From: Elusimicrobiaceae bacterium | GTDB lineage: Bacteria; Elusimicrobiota; Elusimicrobia; Elusimicrobiales; Elusimicrobiaceae | Direction of reading: 5' to 3' | Assembly (NCBI GenBank): GCA_016282685.1 | Contig: JAEELM010000016.1 | Coordinates: 1 to 64,000, forward strand | Length of the DNA stretch: 64,000 bases | Part shown: positions 49,959 through 59,612 of the stretch, in pieces | Layout: the number at the start of each line of letters is the position of its first letter | How positions within the stretch are numbered: the first letter of the stretch is position 1 | Made by a program: the position numbers and the translations under genes | The notes under the pieces: model-generated | Seen by the model: only the letters and a program-made list of their open reading frames with translations | What the model was told of the DNA's origin: nothing | Database searches by the model: none

Positions 49959-50841
49959 TTTAAACCTCTTAGCCACAGAAACCCGCAACCCCAATACATT
50001 GGATTTAGATCGCCTGACGCCGCGCCAAATTGCGCACAAAATCAATGCAGAAGACAAAGTAGCTGCTCTCGCTGTACAAAAAGCCGAAAAAGAAATCGGG
50101 CAAGTAATGCGCATGGCCGCTGATGCTTATTCTCATAAGCATAAAATTATTTTTATGGGAGCCGGAACCAGCGGACGCCTGGGGATTTTGGAAGCGGTAG
50201 AATGTGTGCCTACTTTTGGAACAAAACCTTCTGAGATTATCGGCATCATTGCCGGTGGGAAAAAAGCTATTTTCCGTGCACAAGAAGGAGCTGAAGACAG
50301 CGCCACTTTAGGGGCCGCTGATGTGATGAAAAATGCCAAAAAAGGGGATTTGGTAGTAGGGCTTTCCGCCAGTGGGCGTACCCCCTATGTTATGGGAGCA
50401 TTAAAAAAAGCGCAACAAATCGGTGCACGCACGGCGCTTGTTTCCTGCAACGGCCGCGCCGATACTACAAATGCCGAAGTCCATATTTTCTTACCCACCG
50501 GGCCGGAAGCTTTGTGCGGTTCTACCCGCATGAAAGCCGGAACTGCCACTAAAATGGCCCTTAACGCTATTACCACCGGCGCAATGACCTTGTGTGGCAA
50601 AACGTATCACAACCTTATGATTGACGTACAACCTACTAATTTAAAACTGGTTGCCCGTGCTACACGTTTGATTAGCGAAGTCGCAAAAACAGATGAAAAA
50701 ACTGCCCAAAAATTGTTAAAACTTTCCGGGCAAAAAGTAAAAACAGCCGTTGTCATGCATTGTAAAAAAGTCAACAAACAAGAAGCCGAACAATTACTTA
50801 AAAAGAACAACGGTTTCTTGACGAAGGTAATAGATGACTAA
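49942..50841 (+). CDS. murQ: N-acetylmuramic acid 6-phosphate etherase
   Basis: ATETRNPNTLDLDRLTP, FMGAGTSGRLGILEAVECVPTFG, GLSASGRTPYVMGAL. Confidence 0.96.
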   Translation: MKKPINLNLLATETRNPNTLDLDRLTPRQIAHKINAEDKVAALAVQKAEKEIGQVMRMAADAYSHKHKIIFMGAGTSGRLGILEAVECVPTFGTKPSEIIGIIAGGKKAIFRAQEGAEDSATLGAADVMKNAKKGDLVVGLSASGRTPYVMGALKKAQQIGARTALVSCNGRADTTNAEVHIFLPTGPEALCGSTRMKAGTATKMALNAITTGAMTLCGKTYHNLMIDVQPTNLKLVARATRLISEVAKTDEKTAQKLLKLSGQKVKTAVVMHCKKVNKQEAEQLLKKNNGFLTKVIDD

Positions 50842-51925
50842 ACTGGCTTTAGGACTAATGAGCGGCACAAGCGCTGACGGATTAACCATTAGCGCTGTGT
50901 CGTTGCGTCCTTTTAAAATCCTCCACTTCAAAAACTATCCATATACGCCCTCATTTCAACAGAAATTATTATTGGCATACGATCTAAAAGCACCTCAGTT
51001 AAGTGCGCTGCATTATGAAATTGGACGCGTGTATGCTACGTTGGTAAAACGATTTTTAAAAGATTTTCACTTGTCAGTGCGTGACGTTGCTGTTATCGGT
51101 TCACACGGCCAAACCATTTATCATGGCCCCGGAGACAAAACCCCCAACACACTACAAATTGGGGAACCTTCTTTTATGGCGGCCCAGATAGGGTGTCCCG
51201 TTGTGAGTGATTTTCGTGCTATGGATATGGCTTTGGGAGGAGAGGGCGCTCCCCTTATGCCATTTTTCGATCAATATTTTTGGGGGCGCCGTACTAAACC
51301 CGTCATTTTACTTAATATCGGCGGTATCTCTAACTTTTCGGTCGTCGGAAAAAACATTAAAACTTTTGGATTTGATGTAGGCCCCGGGAACACTTTAATT
51401 GATCTAATTTGCCAGGAAGCCTTCAAAAAACCTTTTGATAAAAATGGGCAATTTGCTGCAAAAGGAACGCCTCATATCCAACATGTACAATCTTTGCTCA
51501 AACAACCTTATTTCCGCCAAAAACCTCCTAAAAGTTTGGACAAAAACACTTATGGGCAAGATTATGTAAATCATTATTTTCCGGCGAAAAATTTTGCAAA
51601 TGCATATGACCGGATAGCTACTGCCACTTATTTTACAGCCGCCACCATTGCCGACGCCATCAAACGTTTTGTCCCTAAAAAAGCACAATATAAGTTGATT
51701 GTTTCCGGCGGTGGATGCTACAATAAAACCCTTTTAAAATATTTACATACCCAATTGCCGCATTTAATAATTACTACTTCCCAAGCAGAAGGAATAAATC
51801 CCCAAGCCAAGGAGAGTGCGGCTTTTGCGTTGTTTGGCTATTTAGCTCTACAACAGAAAACAAACCACTGCGCCTATGCTACCGGCGCGTGTAAAAATGC
51901 AATCTTAGGAAAAATATGTCGATGA
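50834..51925 (+). CDS. anmK: Anhydro-N-acetylmuramic acid kinase
   Basis: LGLMSGTSADGLTISAV, IGSHGQTIYHGP, FGFDVGPGNTLID. Confidence 0.95.
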   Translation: MTKLALGLMSGTSADGLTISAVSLRPFKILHFKNYPYTPSFQQKLLLAYDLKAPQLSALHYEIGRVYATLVKRFLKDFHLSVRDVAVIGSHGQTIYHGPGDKTPNTLQIGEPSFMAAQIGCPVVSDFRAMDMALGGEGAPLMPFFDQYFWGRRTKPVILLNIGGISNFSVVGKNIKTFGFDVGPGNTLIDLICQEAFKKPFDKNGQFAAKGTPHIQHVQSLLKQPYFRQKPPKSLDKNTYGQDYVNHYFPAKNFANAYDRIATATYFTAATIADAIKRFVPKKAQYKLIVSGGGCYNKTLLKYLHTQLPHLIITTSQAEGINPQAKESAAFALFGYLALQQKTNHCAYATGACKNAILGKICR

Positions 51926-53334
51926 ATACTAATCGTTTAGTTTTCCCCGGCTTTTGGTTCGGGAAAACATCAGAAGAAGAAGCCTTGGCCCTTTCACGTG
52001 CGGGCGTAGGCGGGTTCTGCATTTATGGCGGTACCAAACAAAAAGTAGTAGATTTGATCCGTAAACTACGGGCAGCTTCCCCCCTGTCTCGCATTTTAAT
52101 CGCTGCCGATTATGAAGACGGTCTGGGCCGGTGGCTTCCTGATGCGGAATTGCTTCCCTCCAATTTGGCTTTGGGGGCTGCCAATCAAGAAGATTTGGCG
52201 TTTGAAAAAGGATTTATTACTGCCTATCAGGCTCGTTTGTTACGAGTGGATTGGGTCTTTGCGCCGGTTCTGGATTTGGCAGATAATCCCGACAATCCCA
52301 TTATCAACACACGCTCTTTTGGGCAAGACCCGGAAAAAGTAATTCGTTTGGCACGGGCTTTTATGAAGGGGCTCTCCCAAGGAGGTGCCTTAAATTCCCT
52401 CAAACATTTCCCGGGGCACGGAAACACTTCCGTTGATTCTCATTTAGCTTTACCGGTCATGAATGCCAGCAAAGAAAATTTGAAAAAAGCTTTGCGACCC
52501 TTTCAAGAATTGTTAAACGAAGCCGATTCTGTGATGATGGGTCATTTATTAGTTCCGTTATTAGACGAAAAATATCCGGCCTCTTTATCTCCTATATTGA
52601 TTAAAGAGCTGTTGCAAAAACGGTTAAATTTTAGAAAATGCGTTTGTACAGACGCTCTATGTATGAAAGCTTTGGGGGATGAAAAACAGGCAGCTCTCCA
52701 AGCATTGCATGCCGGCGCGCATGTATTATTAGTGCCGGAAAAACCTTTTGAATTGATGGACTTTTTGAAAAAAGCTTCTATACCGGAAGATATTCTAAAA
52801 GCCGCAGAGCAACAACTCAATGCCCTGTGTGCCCAAGCGGATGAAATCTCTTTTTCCGCTCCGTCCTCTTGTCCTCCTGTGGCGGAATATATTTCCCGTT
52901 CGGCCCACCGTTGTTTAGTGCTGGAAGGAACCATTCCTCCTATCGAACCGGGAGAAACTATCCACTATCTATCTATCGGCAATGATGAGAATTTGTCGGA
53001 GATTCCCTTTTTAAACACGTTAACGGCTCATGGGATTAATGCCCAGGCATGGGAAAAACAAGCCGACACGCTGGTCATTTTATTTTGGCGCCGTTATCAG
53101 GCATTCAAAGGGAAAATTGGTCTTTCCAAAGAAGAGCAAGCCCTAATAGAGCAAGCCTCTCTTCAGGCCAAACATACGGTCCTTATTTGTATGTCAAACC
53201 CATGGGCTGCAGGTTCTATTTCCGCACAAGCTAAAATTTTTACCTTCAGTCCTGCGCCCATTTTCCAACAAGCTGCGGCAGAAACATTAGTAGGAAAATT
53301 ACATCCCACCGGCAAATTACCCATTACTGTTTAA
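51916..53334 (+). CDS. nagZ: Beta-N-acetylhexosaminidase (GH3, NagZ-type)
   Basis: GFCIYGGTKQKVVDLI, NPIINTRSFGQDPE, SLKHFPGHGNTSVDSHLALP. Confidence 0.9.
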   Translation: MSMNTNRLVFPGFWFGKTSEEEALALSRAGVGGFCIYGGTKQKVVDLIRKLRAASPLSRILIAADYEDGLGRWLPDAELLPSNLALGAANQEDLAFEKGFITAYQARLLRVDWVFAPVLDLADNPDNPIINTRSFGQDPEKVIRLARAFMKGLSQGGALNSLKHFPGHGNTSVDSHLALPVMNASKENLKKALRPFQELLNEADSVMMGHLLVPLLDEKYPASLSPILIKELLQKRLNFRKCVCTDALCMKALGDEKQAALQALHAGAHVLLVPEKPFELMDFLKKASIPEDILKAAEQQLNALCAQADEISFSAPSSCPPVAEYISRSAHRCLVLEGTIPPIEPGETIHYLSIGNDENLSEIPFLNTLTAHGINAQAWEKQADTLVILFWRRYQAFKGKIGLSKEEQALIEQASLQAKHTVLICMSNPWAAGSISAQAKIFTFSPAPIFQQAAAETLVGKLHPTGKLPITV

Positions 53335-53367
53335 GGCGTTGCCCAAATTTTCTGCTTACTTTAAGAA

Positions 53368-54591
53368 CTAGGGAAGAATTTCCCCAAAACACATGGCGTG
53401 TTCACAACGTGTGATTTTGGCTCGCACCAGTCCGTTGGCAGGACGGTCTACCTTTACGTTTTGGAAATTTCCGGTCAACCCCTGGGGGACACCTTTGCGT
53501 TCTTCCATAAATAAGGTTTGTTCCGTTCCCACTAAATTCGCCGCAAAACGGTTGCGCAATTTGCGATCCAACTCACGCAATTTATCGGCGCGTTGTTTGA
53601 TAATCGTTGAAGGAAGTTGTTTGAGTTTTGCCGCCGGCGTACCGGGGCGAGGTGAATAACTAAATACATGCAAACCTGCCAGTTGCATTTTTTCAATAAA
53701 AGCAAACGTCTCTTGAAATTCTTTTTCTGTTTCGGTAGGATACCCGGCAATCACATCTGCAAAAATTCCAATACCCGGAACTTCCCGACGTAGCTGTATC
53801 ACTTTATTTTCATAATCATTTGTTTGATAATGGCGGTTCATATCTTTCAAAATTTTATCGCTGCCGGCTTGCAGTGGCAAATGAAAATAATTGCAAAATC
53901 GAGCCGGATATTGATGCATAGCCTTGATAATACCCTCGCTTACTGTCGGCAATTCAATCGAAGAAAACCTCACGCGAAAAACCCCAGGCAGGCGGGCAAT
54001 CTCTTCACACAGCATAGCTAAATCTGCCCCCGTTTTTGGGCAACAATAATTGCCGATATTAATGCCGGTTAATACAATTTCTAAAAATCCCTTTTCTTTC
54101 AAGGATTGCAATTCTGTTAATACGTCTTGCAAGGGTTTTGATCGCTTTTCACTACGAGCATATGGCACTAAACAGTACGAACAAAAATTATCACATCCAT
54201 CTTGAATTTTGATAAACGCCCGACTATGGCCTTCGTGCCCGGAAACAGTCCAACACACATCTTTAACTCCAAAAAGGATGCGCCCCAAATCATATTTCCC
54301 TATGATTTCTGCTTGTGGAAAATGTTCCTTAATCTGCGCTTGATGAGTAGCAGCATAACACCCGGTTAATATCAATCGGGTAGAAGAATTGCGACGTAAA
54401 ATTTGACGAATGAGTTTCTCTACATCCTTATCTGCCTGATGAGTGACACTGCATGTATTGAGCAGACAGAGATCAGCCGTCTCAAAAGAAGAAGCTTCTT
54501 CATAACCGGAACGCAAGAATTGTTCCAAAATAGCTTGGCTTTCCACCTGATTTACACGACAGCCAAATGTTTTTAAAAAGAAAGTCGGCAT
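53368..54591 (-). CDS. mtaB: MtaB-type tRNA methylthiotransferase
   Basis: FFLKTFGCRVNQVESQAI, NTCSVTHQADKDVEKLIRQI, IQDGCDNFCSYCLVPYARS; start MPTFFLKTF preferred. Confidence 0.9.
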   Translation of the reverse strand: MPTFFLKTFGCRVNQVESQAILEQFLRSGYEEASSFETADLCLLNTCSVTHQADKDVEKLIRQILRRNSSTRLILTGCYAATHQAQIKEHFPQAEIIGKYDLGRILFGVKDVCWTVSGHEGHSRAFIKIQDGCDNFCSYCLVPYARSEKRSKPLQDVLTELQSLKEKGFLEIVLTGINIGNYCCPKTGADLAMLCEEIARLPGVFRVRFSSIELPTVSEGIIKAMHQYPARFCNYFHLPLQAGSDKILKDMNRHYQTNDYENKVIQLRREVPGIGIFADVIAGYPTETEKEFQETFAFIEKMQLAGLHVFSYSPRPGTPAAKLKQLPSTIIKQRADKLRELDRKLRNRFAANLVGTEQTLFMEERKGVPQGLTGNFQNVKVDRPANGLVRAKITRCEHAMCFGEILP

Positions 54592-54664
54592 TCGCTCTCC
54601 ATATCTGCCATTATACTTTGCATTTCTTTTGCAGAAAAAATTTTCGGGGTTTTTTCGCAAGATG

Positions 54665-55360
54665 TTACAACAATTTAGCCGCAGCAGCTATACACGCCGT
54701 TTCTGCCCGCAAGATGTTTACTCCCAACGTAACAGGCACAACGCCCGCTTGCGTTGCCATGGCTACTTCTTCTTGTGTCCAGCCGCCGGCCGGTCCAATA
54801 AAAACCCGTACCTCTTTTGGCATATTCAACTGCTGCATGCCCCAAGACAAAGTATGTTGCTTTTCAGCCTCGTAAGCCAACAAGGTTGGGGCTTTTACAC
54901 TAATTGCTTGTGAAAAAGGAAGAGGATTGGATACCCGGGGAATAAAAGGGGTGTCGCATTGTTTACAAGCCGCCACCATAATTTGATGCCACCGTTCGTT
55001 TTTACTTTCCCACTTACTAGTGACATCATATTCGCTGCGTGCGGAAATTAACGGCTGGAAAACGGCTACTCCCAGCTGTGTCCCCTTATCCAAAACTTCT
55101 TCTAATCCTGTGCGGGAATTGGGTACAAAACAAAGAGTCAAGTGCAAAGGAACTCGACGAACCGAACATGGTTCCAAAAGCGTTCCTCGGACAAATTTTT
55201 TCTGCAATGTATCAATACGCGCCATGAATTGTTTGCCGGTTCCGTCAAACACGCGAATGATATCTCCCTCATGATGACGTACCACAGCGCACACGTGATG
55301 GGCCTCTGCATCATTTAAGAAAAATTCTTTTTCTCGGATATCTGCAAAGTACTGTACCAT
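54665..55360 (-). CDS. rsmE: 16S rRNA m3U1498 methyltransferase RsmE
   Basis: VFIGPAGGWTQEEVAMATQAGVVPVTLGVNILRAETA. Confidence 0.93.
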   Translation of the reverse strand: MVQYFADIREKEFFLNDAEAHHVCAVVRHHEGDIIRVFDGTGKQFMARIDTLQKKFVRGTLLEPCSVRRVPLHLTLCFVPNSRTGLEEVLDKGTQLGVAVFQPLISARSEYDVTSKWESKNERWHQIMVAACKQCDTPFIPRVSNPLPFSQAISVKAPTLLAYEAEKQHTLSWGMQQLNMPKEVRVFIGPAGGWTQEEVAMATQAGVVPVTLGVNILRAETACIAAAAKLL

Positions 55361-55368
55361 GTCCGCTC

Positions 55369-55935
55369 CTACTCAAACAACCAAACAAGGCCCCACACTC
55401 CAAAAATAAATACGATACCTAATAAAAGAAATACCGGCCAAATCCCCATCATCCATGCCAGAAAAGCACGGTCCACGGATAGATTTCCAAGACGTTTTAA
55501 CTCGCGGGTTAAATAACAAATTTGCAAGAGCACAACGGCCCCTAGCCAGAAAAAGCCTATATCGCTTAATCCCAAGTTAGGGAAAACAGCCGCGATCAAT
55601 GCCCACGGGACGAGCAGCGTTTTTAAAAACCCGGCAAGACTGATCATGGAAAATAAATCAGAACACACAATGGGTTTTTTTCGGAAATGAAGATACAGCC
55701 CCGTCAGGGAGGCTATAAAATAACCTGCTGTAACCTCTGCTACAAAAAGGAAAAGAAGTCGGGCAAAAAGGCCCATTACGCTTAATCCTTCCCCTATGTT
55801 AAAGAAAATAACCAGAGATACTGCCGCCGCTAAATATCCCGCACAAGATTGCAAAAACGAACCTCGGCGAAAATAAGAAAACCAACCGGGTTGTGGGTTT
55901 TCCATGTAAGAAAAATAAGATTTTAGCAACCTCAT
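55369..55935 (-). CDS. Yip1-family-like integral membrane protein
   Basis: Five hydrophobic segments, PTGWFSYFRRGSF-type N-terminus. Confidence 0.6.
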   Translation of the reverse strand: MRLLKSYFSYMENPQPGWFSYFRRGSFLQSCAGYLAAAVSLVIFFNIGEGLSVMGLFARLLFLFVAEVTAGYFIASLTGLYLHFRKKPIVCSDLFSMISLAGFLKTLLVPWALIAAVFPNLGLSDIGFFWLGAVVLLQICYLTRELKRLGNLSVDRAFLAWMMGIWPVFLLLGIVFIFGVWGLVWLFE

Positions 55936-55944
55936 GCTTCCCCC

Positions 55945-57090
55945 TTATTGCACCCACAGGTACGAAACGCTGGGAGTAGACAAACTCTGCAATTGTTTTG
56001 CTACATTGCGCCCTTCCATAGAAGAACCGAACGAGAAAATAAAATCACGAAAATCTCCCGTACGAGATCCAATAATTTTAGGATCTTTAATCCCGGCCAA
56101 TTCTCCGGCCAATTTTAACGCCGTCTCTTCTCCTCCCAACTGGTCCACAAAGCCCAAATTAAACGCACGTTGACCCGTAAAAATACGCCCATCCGTGTAT
56201 TCTACCAAGTCACTTTCCTGCACATTGGGACGGCCTTTCTTTACCGCTTCAAAAAATTGCGTGTACGTATCATTTACCATATCTTGCAATAAAGCTTTTT
56301 CTTCTGCGGTCATGGGGCGATAAGCAGATCCAATATCTTTGTATTTCCCGGAAGTAATCGGCACCATTTTCACTCCGATTTTTTCAAACAAACCTTCCAA
56401 ATTGCTGGTCTGCATAATAACCCCTACCGATCCCGTAATTGTTCCCGGTTCGGCTACAATTTTATCTGCCGCCATGGCTATATAAAAACCACCGCTGGCT
56501 GCCACGTCACGGAAAAGAGCGACTACTTTTTTGTTTTCTTTTGCTTTCAAAATTTCACTATAAATGTTCTGAACGGAAGCAACGGTCCCACCGGGTGAAT
56601 TAATGTCTAGGACAATAGCCTTTACATTTTTATCTTTACCCGCTTCACGGATTTTTTTAGCAATGGCGGAAGCTCCGGAAGGACGAGAAAAAGGATTGGA
56701 GTTTTCGTCTTGAGAAATAACCCCGTAAATTTTAATCCAGGCTACCCCCGGCTTATTAGAACGCGCCATAGCAAGGGCCATTTCTTCTTGTGAATCAGTT
56801 TGTTCTTCTGTGTAGGGCAAGGTTTTAACCGTTAAAAAAAGCCCACAAAGAGAAGCTACTAAAAATAAAATTACCAACCCTTTGGCCCACCAAGAAGGAG
56901 TATGCTGCGTCTGCGCCTGTGCCTGTAACTGTGGTTGGGGCTGCTGTTTTTGTGCCACTGTTTCTTTTTTAGAAGCAGATTTCGAAGGCAAAGTAGTGCG
57001 AGCCGTTTTTTCTTTTTCTTTCAATCTTTTTTCCCAAATTTCTTTGGGAAGGCTGGTGTTACTTAAAGTTGATTGTTCTTTTTCTTCCAT
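55945..57090 (-). CDS. sppA: Signal peptide peptidase SppA (S49)
   Basis: IVLDINSPGGTVASVQNIYSEI, ALFRDVAASGGFYIAMAADKIVAEPGTITGSVGVIMQTSN. Confidence 0.93.
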   Translation of the reverse strand: MEEKEQSTLSNTSLPKEIWEKRLKEKEKTARTTLPSKSASKKETVAQKQQPQPQLQAQAQTQHTPSWWAKGLVILFLVASLCGLFLTVKTLPYTEEQTDSQEEMALAMARSNKPGVAWIKIYGVISQDENSNPFSRPSGASAIAKKIREAGKDKNVKAIVLDINSPGGTVASVQNIYSEILKAKENKKVVALFRDVAASGGFYIAMAADKIVAEPGTITGSVGVIMQTSNLEGLFEKIGVKMVPITSGKYKDIGSAYRPMTAEEKALLQDMVNDTYTQFFEAVKKGRPNVQESDLVEYTDGRIFTGQRAFNLGFVDQLGGEETALKLAGELAGIKDPKIIGSRTGDFRDFIFSFGSSMEGRNVAKQLQSLSTPSVSYLWVQ

Positions 57091-57172
57091 AAAATCCTCA
57101 CTAAAAGATGTTAATTTATTATACTATTTTAAATTGGTAGAATAAGAATAAGTTCTTTGCAGGGAGGCTTTC

Positions 57173-58057
57173 ATGTTCAAAGCAGTTTATACGGCATTGG
57201 TAACACCTTTTCGTGCAGATGGCAGTGTTGATTACGAATCTCTGGAAAAATTATTATTTGCCCAATTGACAGCCGGGGTGGAAGGCTTTGTTTTTTTAGG
57301 CACCACGGCAGAGGCTGCCACGTTGAGCTTCCCTGAAAAGCAGGAAATTCTTTCTTTCTGCACACAACGTGTGCGCGGCAAAGCAAAATTTATCATTGGA
57401 GCGGGAACGAACGATACCGTTACCACCCTTGAAAACGTCCGCATGGCAAAAACATTCCAACCGGACGGAATTTTAATTGTTACCCCTTACTACAATAAAC
57501 CCAACCCCAGCGGACTGATTGCCCATTACCAACAAATTGCCAAAGAGAACGTACCGCTGGTTATGTACCATATCCCGGGAAGAACCGGTTTAAAAGTACC
57601 GGCTGCCGTGTTAGAAAAACTATTAGCGCAAGTACCTCTCATTGCCGCAATAAAAGAGTCCGATTATGATATGGCTCACGTAACAGATACGGCCGTAAAA
57701 TATCACACACGGATTGATTACCTATGTGGCAACGACGATCTATTCCCTCAATATTTAGCAATCAATGCCACGGGCATTATCAGCGCCGCTGCAAATATTT
57801 TTGCGCCTGCTTTCGTAAAAATTTACAATTTATTTAAGCAAGGTCAAACGGAAGAATCTTTCCGTGTGTTTGCTTCCATCTATCCGCTGATTAAGGCCTG
57901 TTATTTGGAAACAAACCCCACCTGTGTAAAATATATGCTGTCTAAATTGGGTTTTGGCACCCCAACGGTTCGTTTGCCGTTGGGAGAAATCAGCCAAGAA
58001 AATAAGGCTAAAATAGATGTGCTGCTTTCCAAGGTGGATACTTCGCTTAGGATTTAA
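57173..58057 (+). CDS. dapA: 4-hydroxy-tetrahydrodipicolinate synthase
   Basis: YTALVTPFRADGSVDYESL, FLGTTAEAATLS, VTPYYNKPNPSGLIAHY, YHIPGRTG. Confidence 0.95.
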   Translation: MFKAVYTALVTPFRADGSVDYESLEKLLFAQLTAGVEGFVFLGTTAEAATLSFPEKQEILSFCTQRVRGKAKFIIGAGTNDTVTTLENVRMAKTFQPDGILIVTPYYNKPNPSGLIAHYQQIAKENVPLVMYHIPGRTGLKVPAAVLEKLLAQVPLIAAIKESDYDMAHVTDTAVKYHTRIDYLCGNDDLFPQYLAINATGIISAAANIFAPAFVKIYNLFKQGQTEESFRVFASIYPLIKACYLETNPTCVKYMLSKLGFGTPTVRLPLGEISQENKAKIDVLLSKVDTSLRI

Positions 58058-58060
58058 TCT

Positions 58061-58936
58061 ATGAAGACCGTTGGAATTATAGGAATCAATGGTAAAGTGG
58101 GCCAAACATTGCTGGCCCAAATGCAACGTGTAAAAAAGCCGTTTCAGTTAAAAACTTTTGGCCGGAATGATGAAATTCCGCCATTGGATATTGCCGTACT
58201 GTGCACAGATAACCCTGTTAGCGCACAACTGGTGCCACAACTGAAAACGCGGGTAAAATTTTTGATTGATATGTCTTCCGAGTTTCGCATGGCAGAGGGA
58301 GTTCCCCTAGTCATTCCGGAAATTAACCCACATGCCATCACCTCGCAAACACACCTCATTGCAAGCCCCAACTGCACTACTACGGGGTTAGTTATGAGTT
58401 TAGCCCCATTAAAAGCTTTTTATAATTTTAAGGAAGTTTTTTTCTGCTCTTATCAAGCCATCAGCGGTGGCGGTAAAATTCTTTTAGACGATTTTCACAA
58501 ACCCGGCTCTCTTTATGCCAACAACTGCGTTCCGCTGATTGGTTCTATACAGAAAAACGGCCACACCAGCGAGGAGTTAAAGGGCCTCTATGAAACACGC
58601 AAAATCATGGAATTGCCTTCTTTAAAAGTTTACTGCCATACAGTACGCGTGGCTGTAGAAAACGCCCATTCGTTAGGTGTTACGCTAAAGGCAGACAAAC
58701 CTTTTGATTTGCAACAAGTAAAAAATTTATGGAATCATTTCCCTAATTTATCCTACAGCGAAAAAGTGATTACTCCCAAAGAAGCCAGTGGGCAGGAAAC
58801 CACTTTTATTTGCCGTTTACGCTTAGACGTGGAAGACCCGCATATTATCCACTATTTTGTAACGTTTGATAATTTGCTGAAAGGAGCTGCCATGAACGGA
58901 CGACAAATTGTAGAACTGTTATTGGAGAAATTTTAA
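58061..58936 (+). CDS. asd: Aspartate-semialdehyde dehydrogenase
   Basis: VGIIGINGKVGQTLL, IASPNCTTTGLVMSLAPL, SYQAISGGGK; flanked by dapA and dapB. Confidence 0.88.
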   Translation: MKTVGIIGINGKVGQTLLAQMQRVKKPFQLKTFGRNDEIPPLDIAVLCTDNPVSAQLVPQLKTRVKFLIDMSSEFRMAEGVPLVIPEINPHAITSQTHLIASPNCTTTGLVMSLAPLKAFYNFKEVFFCSYQAISGGGKILLDDFHKPGSLYANNCVPLIGSIQKNGHTSEELKGLYETRKIMELPSLKVYCHTVRVAVENAHSLGVTLKADKPFDLQQVKNLWNHFPNLSYSEKVITPKEASGQETTFICRLRLDVEDPHIIHYFVTFDNLLKGAAMNGRQIVELLLEKF

Positions 58937-58937
58937 T

Positions 58938-59612
58938 ATGAAAAAAATACTCATTAACGGGGCCAACGGAAAAATGAGCCAGGCCATCATTCGCCTGATG
59001 AAGGAACAACCGGAGCTGGATTTAGAACCCGCCGTGTTGCGCAGCAAAGGGCAAACTATTACCGAACCTTTTGACGCTGTCATTGATTTTTCTACCCCGC
59101 AGGGCGCGCAAGAAGCTTTTGCTCTGGCCAAACATCACAAAAAACCATTTTTAACCGGAACTACTAATTTGCCTGATTTATTCTTGTTCCAAATGCAAGA
59201 AAACACTAAATTCCCGGTTTTTTATTCCCCTAATGTAAGTTTGAGTGTCTATTTTTTCTCCCAACTTTTAAACCGGGCCTCCCAAATGTATAAGGGATAT
59301 GAAATGGCCTTACACGAAATTCATCATGTACACAAAAAAGATGCCCCCAGCGGCACCGCCAAACGTTTGGCAGACGTGATGGGTCTTCCGCAAGAACAAA
59401 TAACGTATGAACGTACCGGGGAAGTTGTTGGCACGCATCAGGCTGCTTTCACCGGAGAAATGGATAAAATCGTTCTCACCCACCAAGCCACCAACCGGGA
59501 CTTGTTCGCTCAATCTGCTTTGCACATTACCGCCTGGCTTATCAAACAACCGGGTGGGTTTTACGCTATGAAAGACTATGCTAATTTTATACTAAAGGAA
59601 AATAAAAAATGA
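58938..59612 (+). CDS. dapB: 4-hydroxy-tetrahydrodipicolinate reductase
   Basis: ILINGANGKMSQAI, EIHHVHKKDAPSGTAKRLAD. Confidence 0.95.
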   Translation: MKKILINGANGKMSQAIIRLMKEQPELDLEPAVLRSKGQTITEPFDAVIDFSTPQGAQEAFALAKHHKKPFLTGTTNLPDLFLFQMQENTKFPVFYSPNVSLSVYFFSQLLNRASQMYKGYEMALHEIHHVHKKDAPSGTAKRLADVMGLPQEQITYERTGEVVGTHQAAFTGEMDKIVLTHQATNRDLFAQSALHITAWLIKQPGGFYAMKDYANFILKENKK

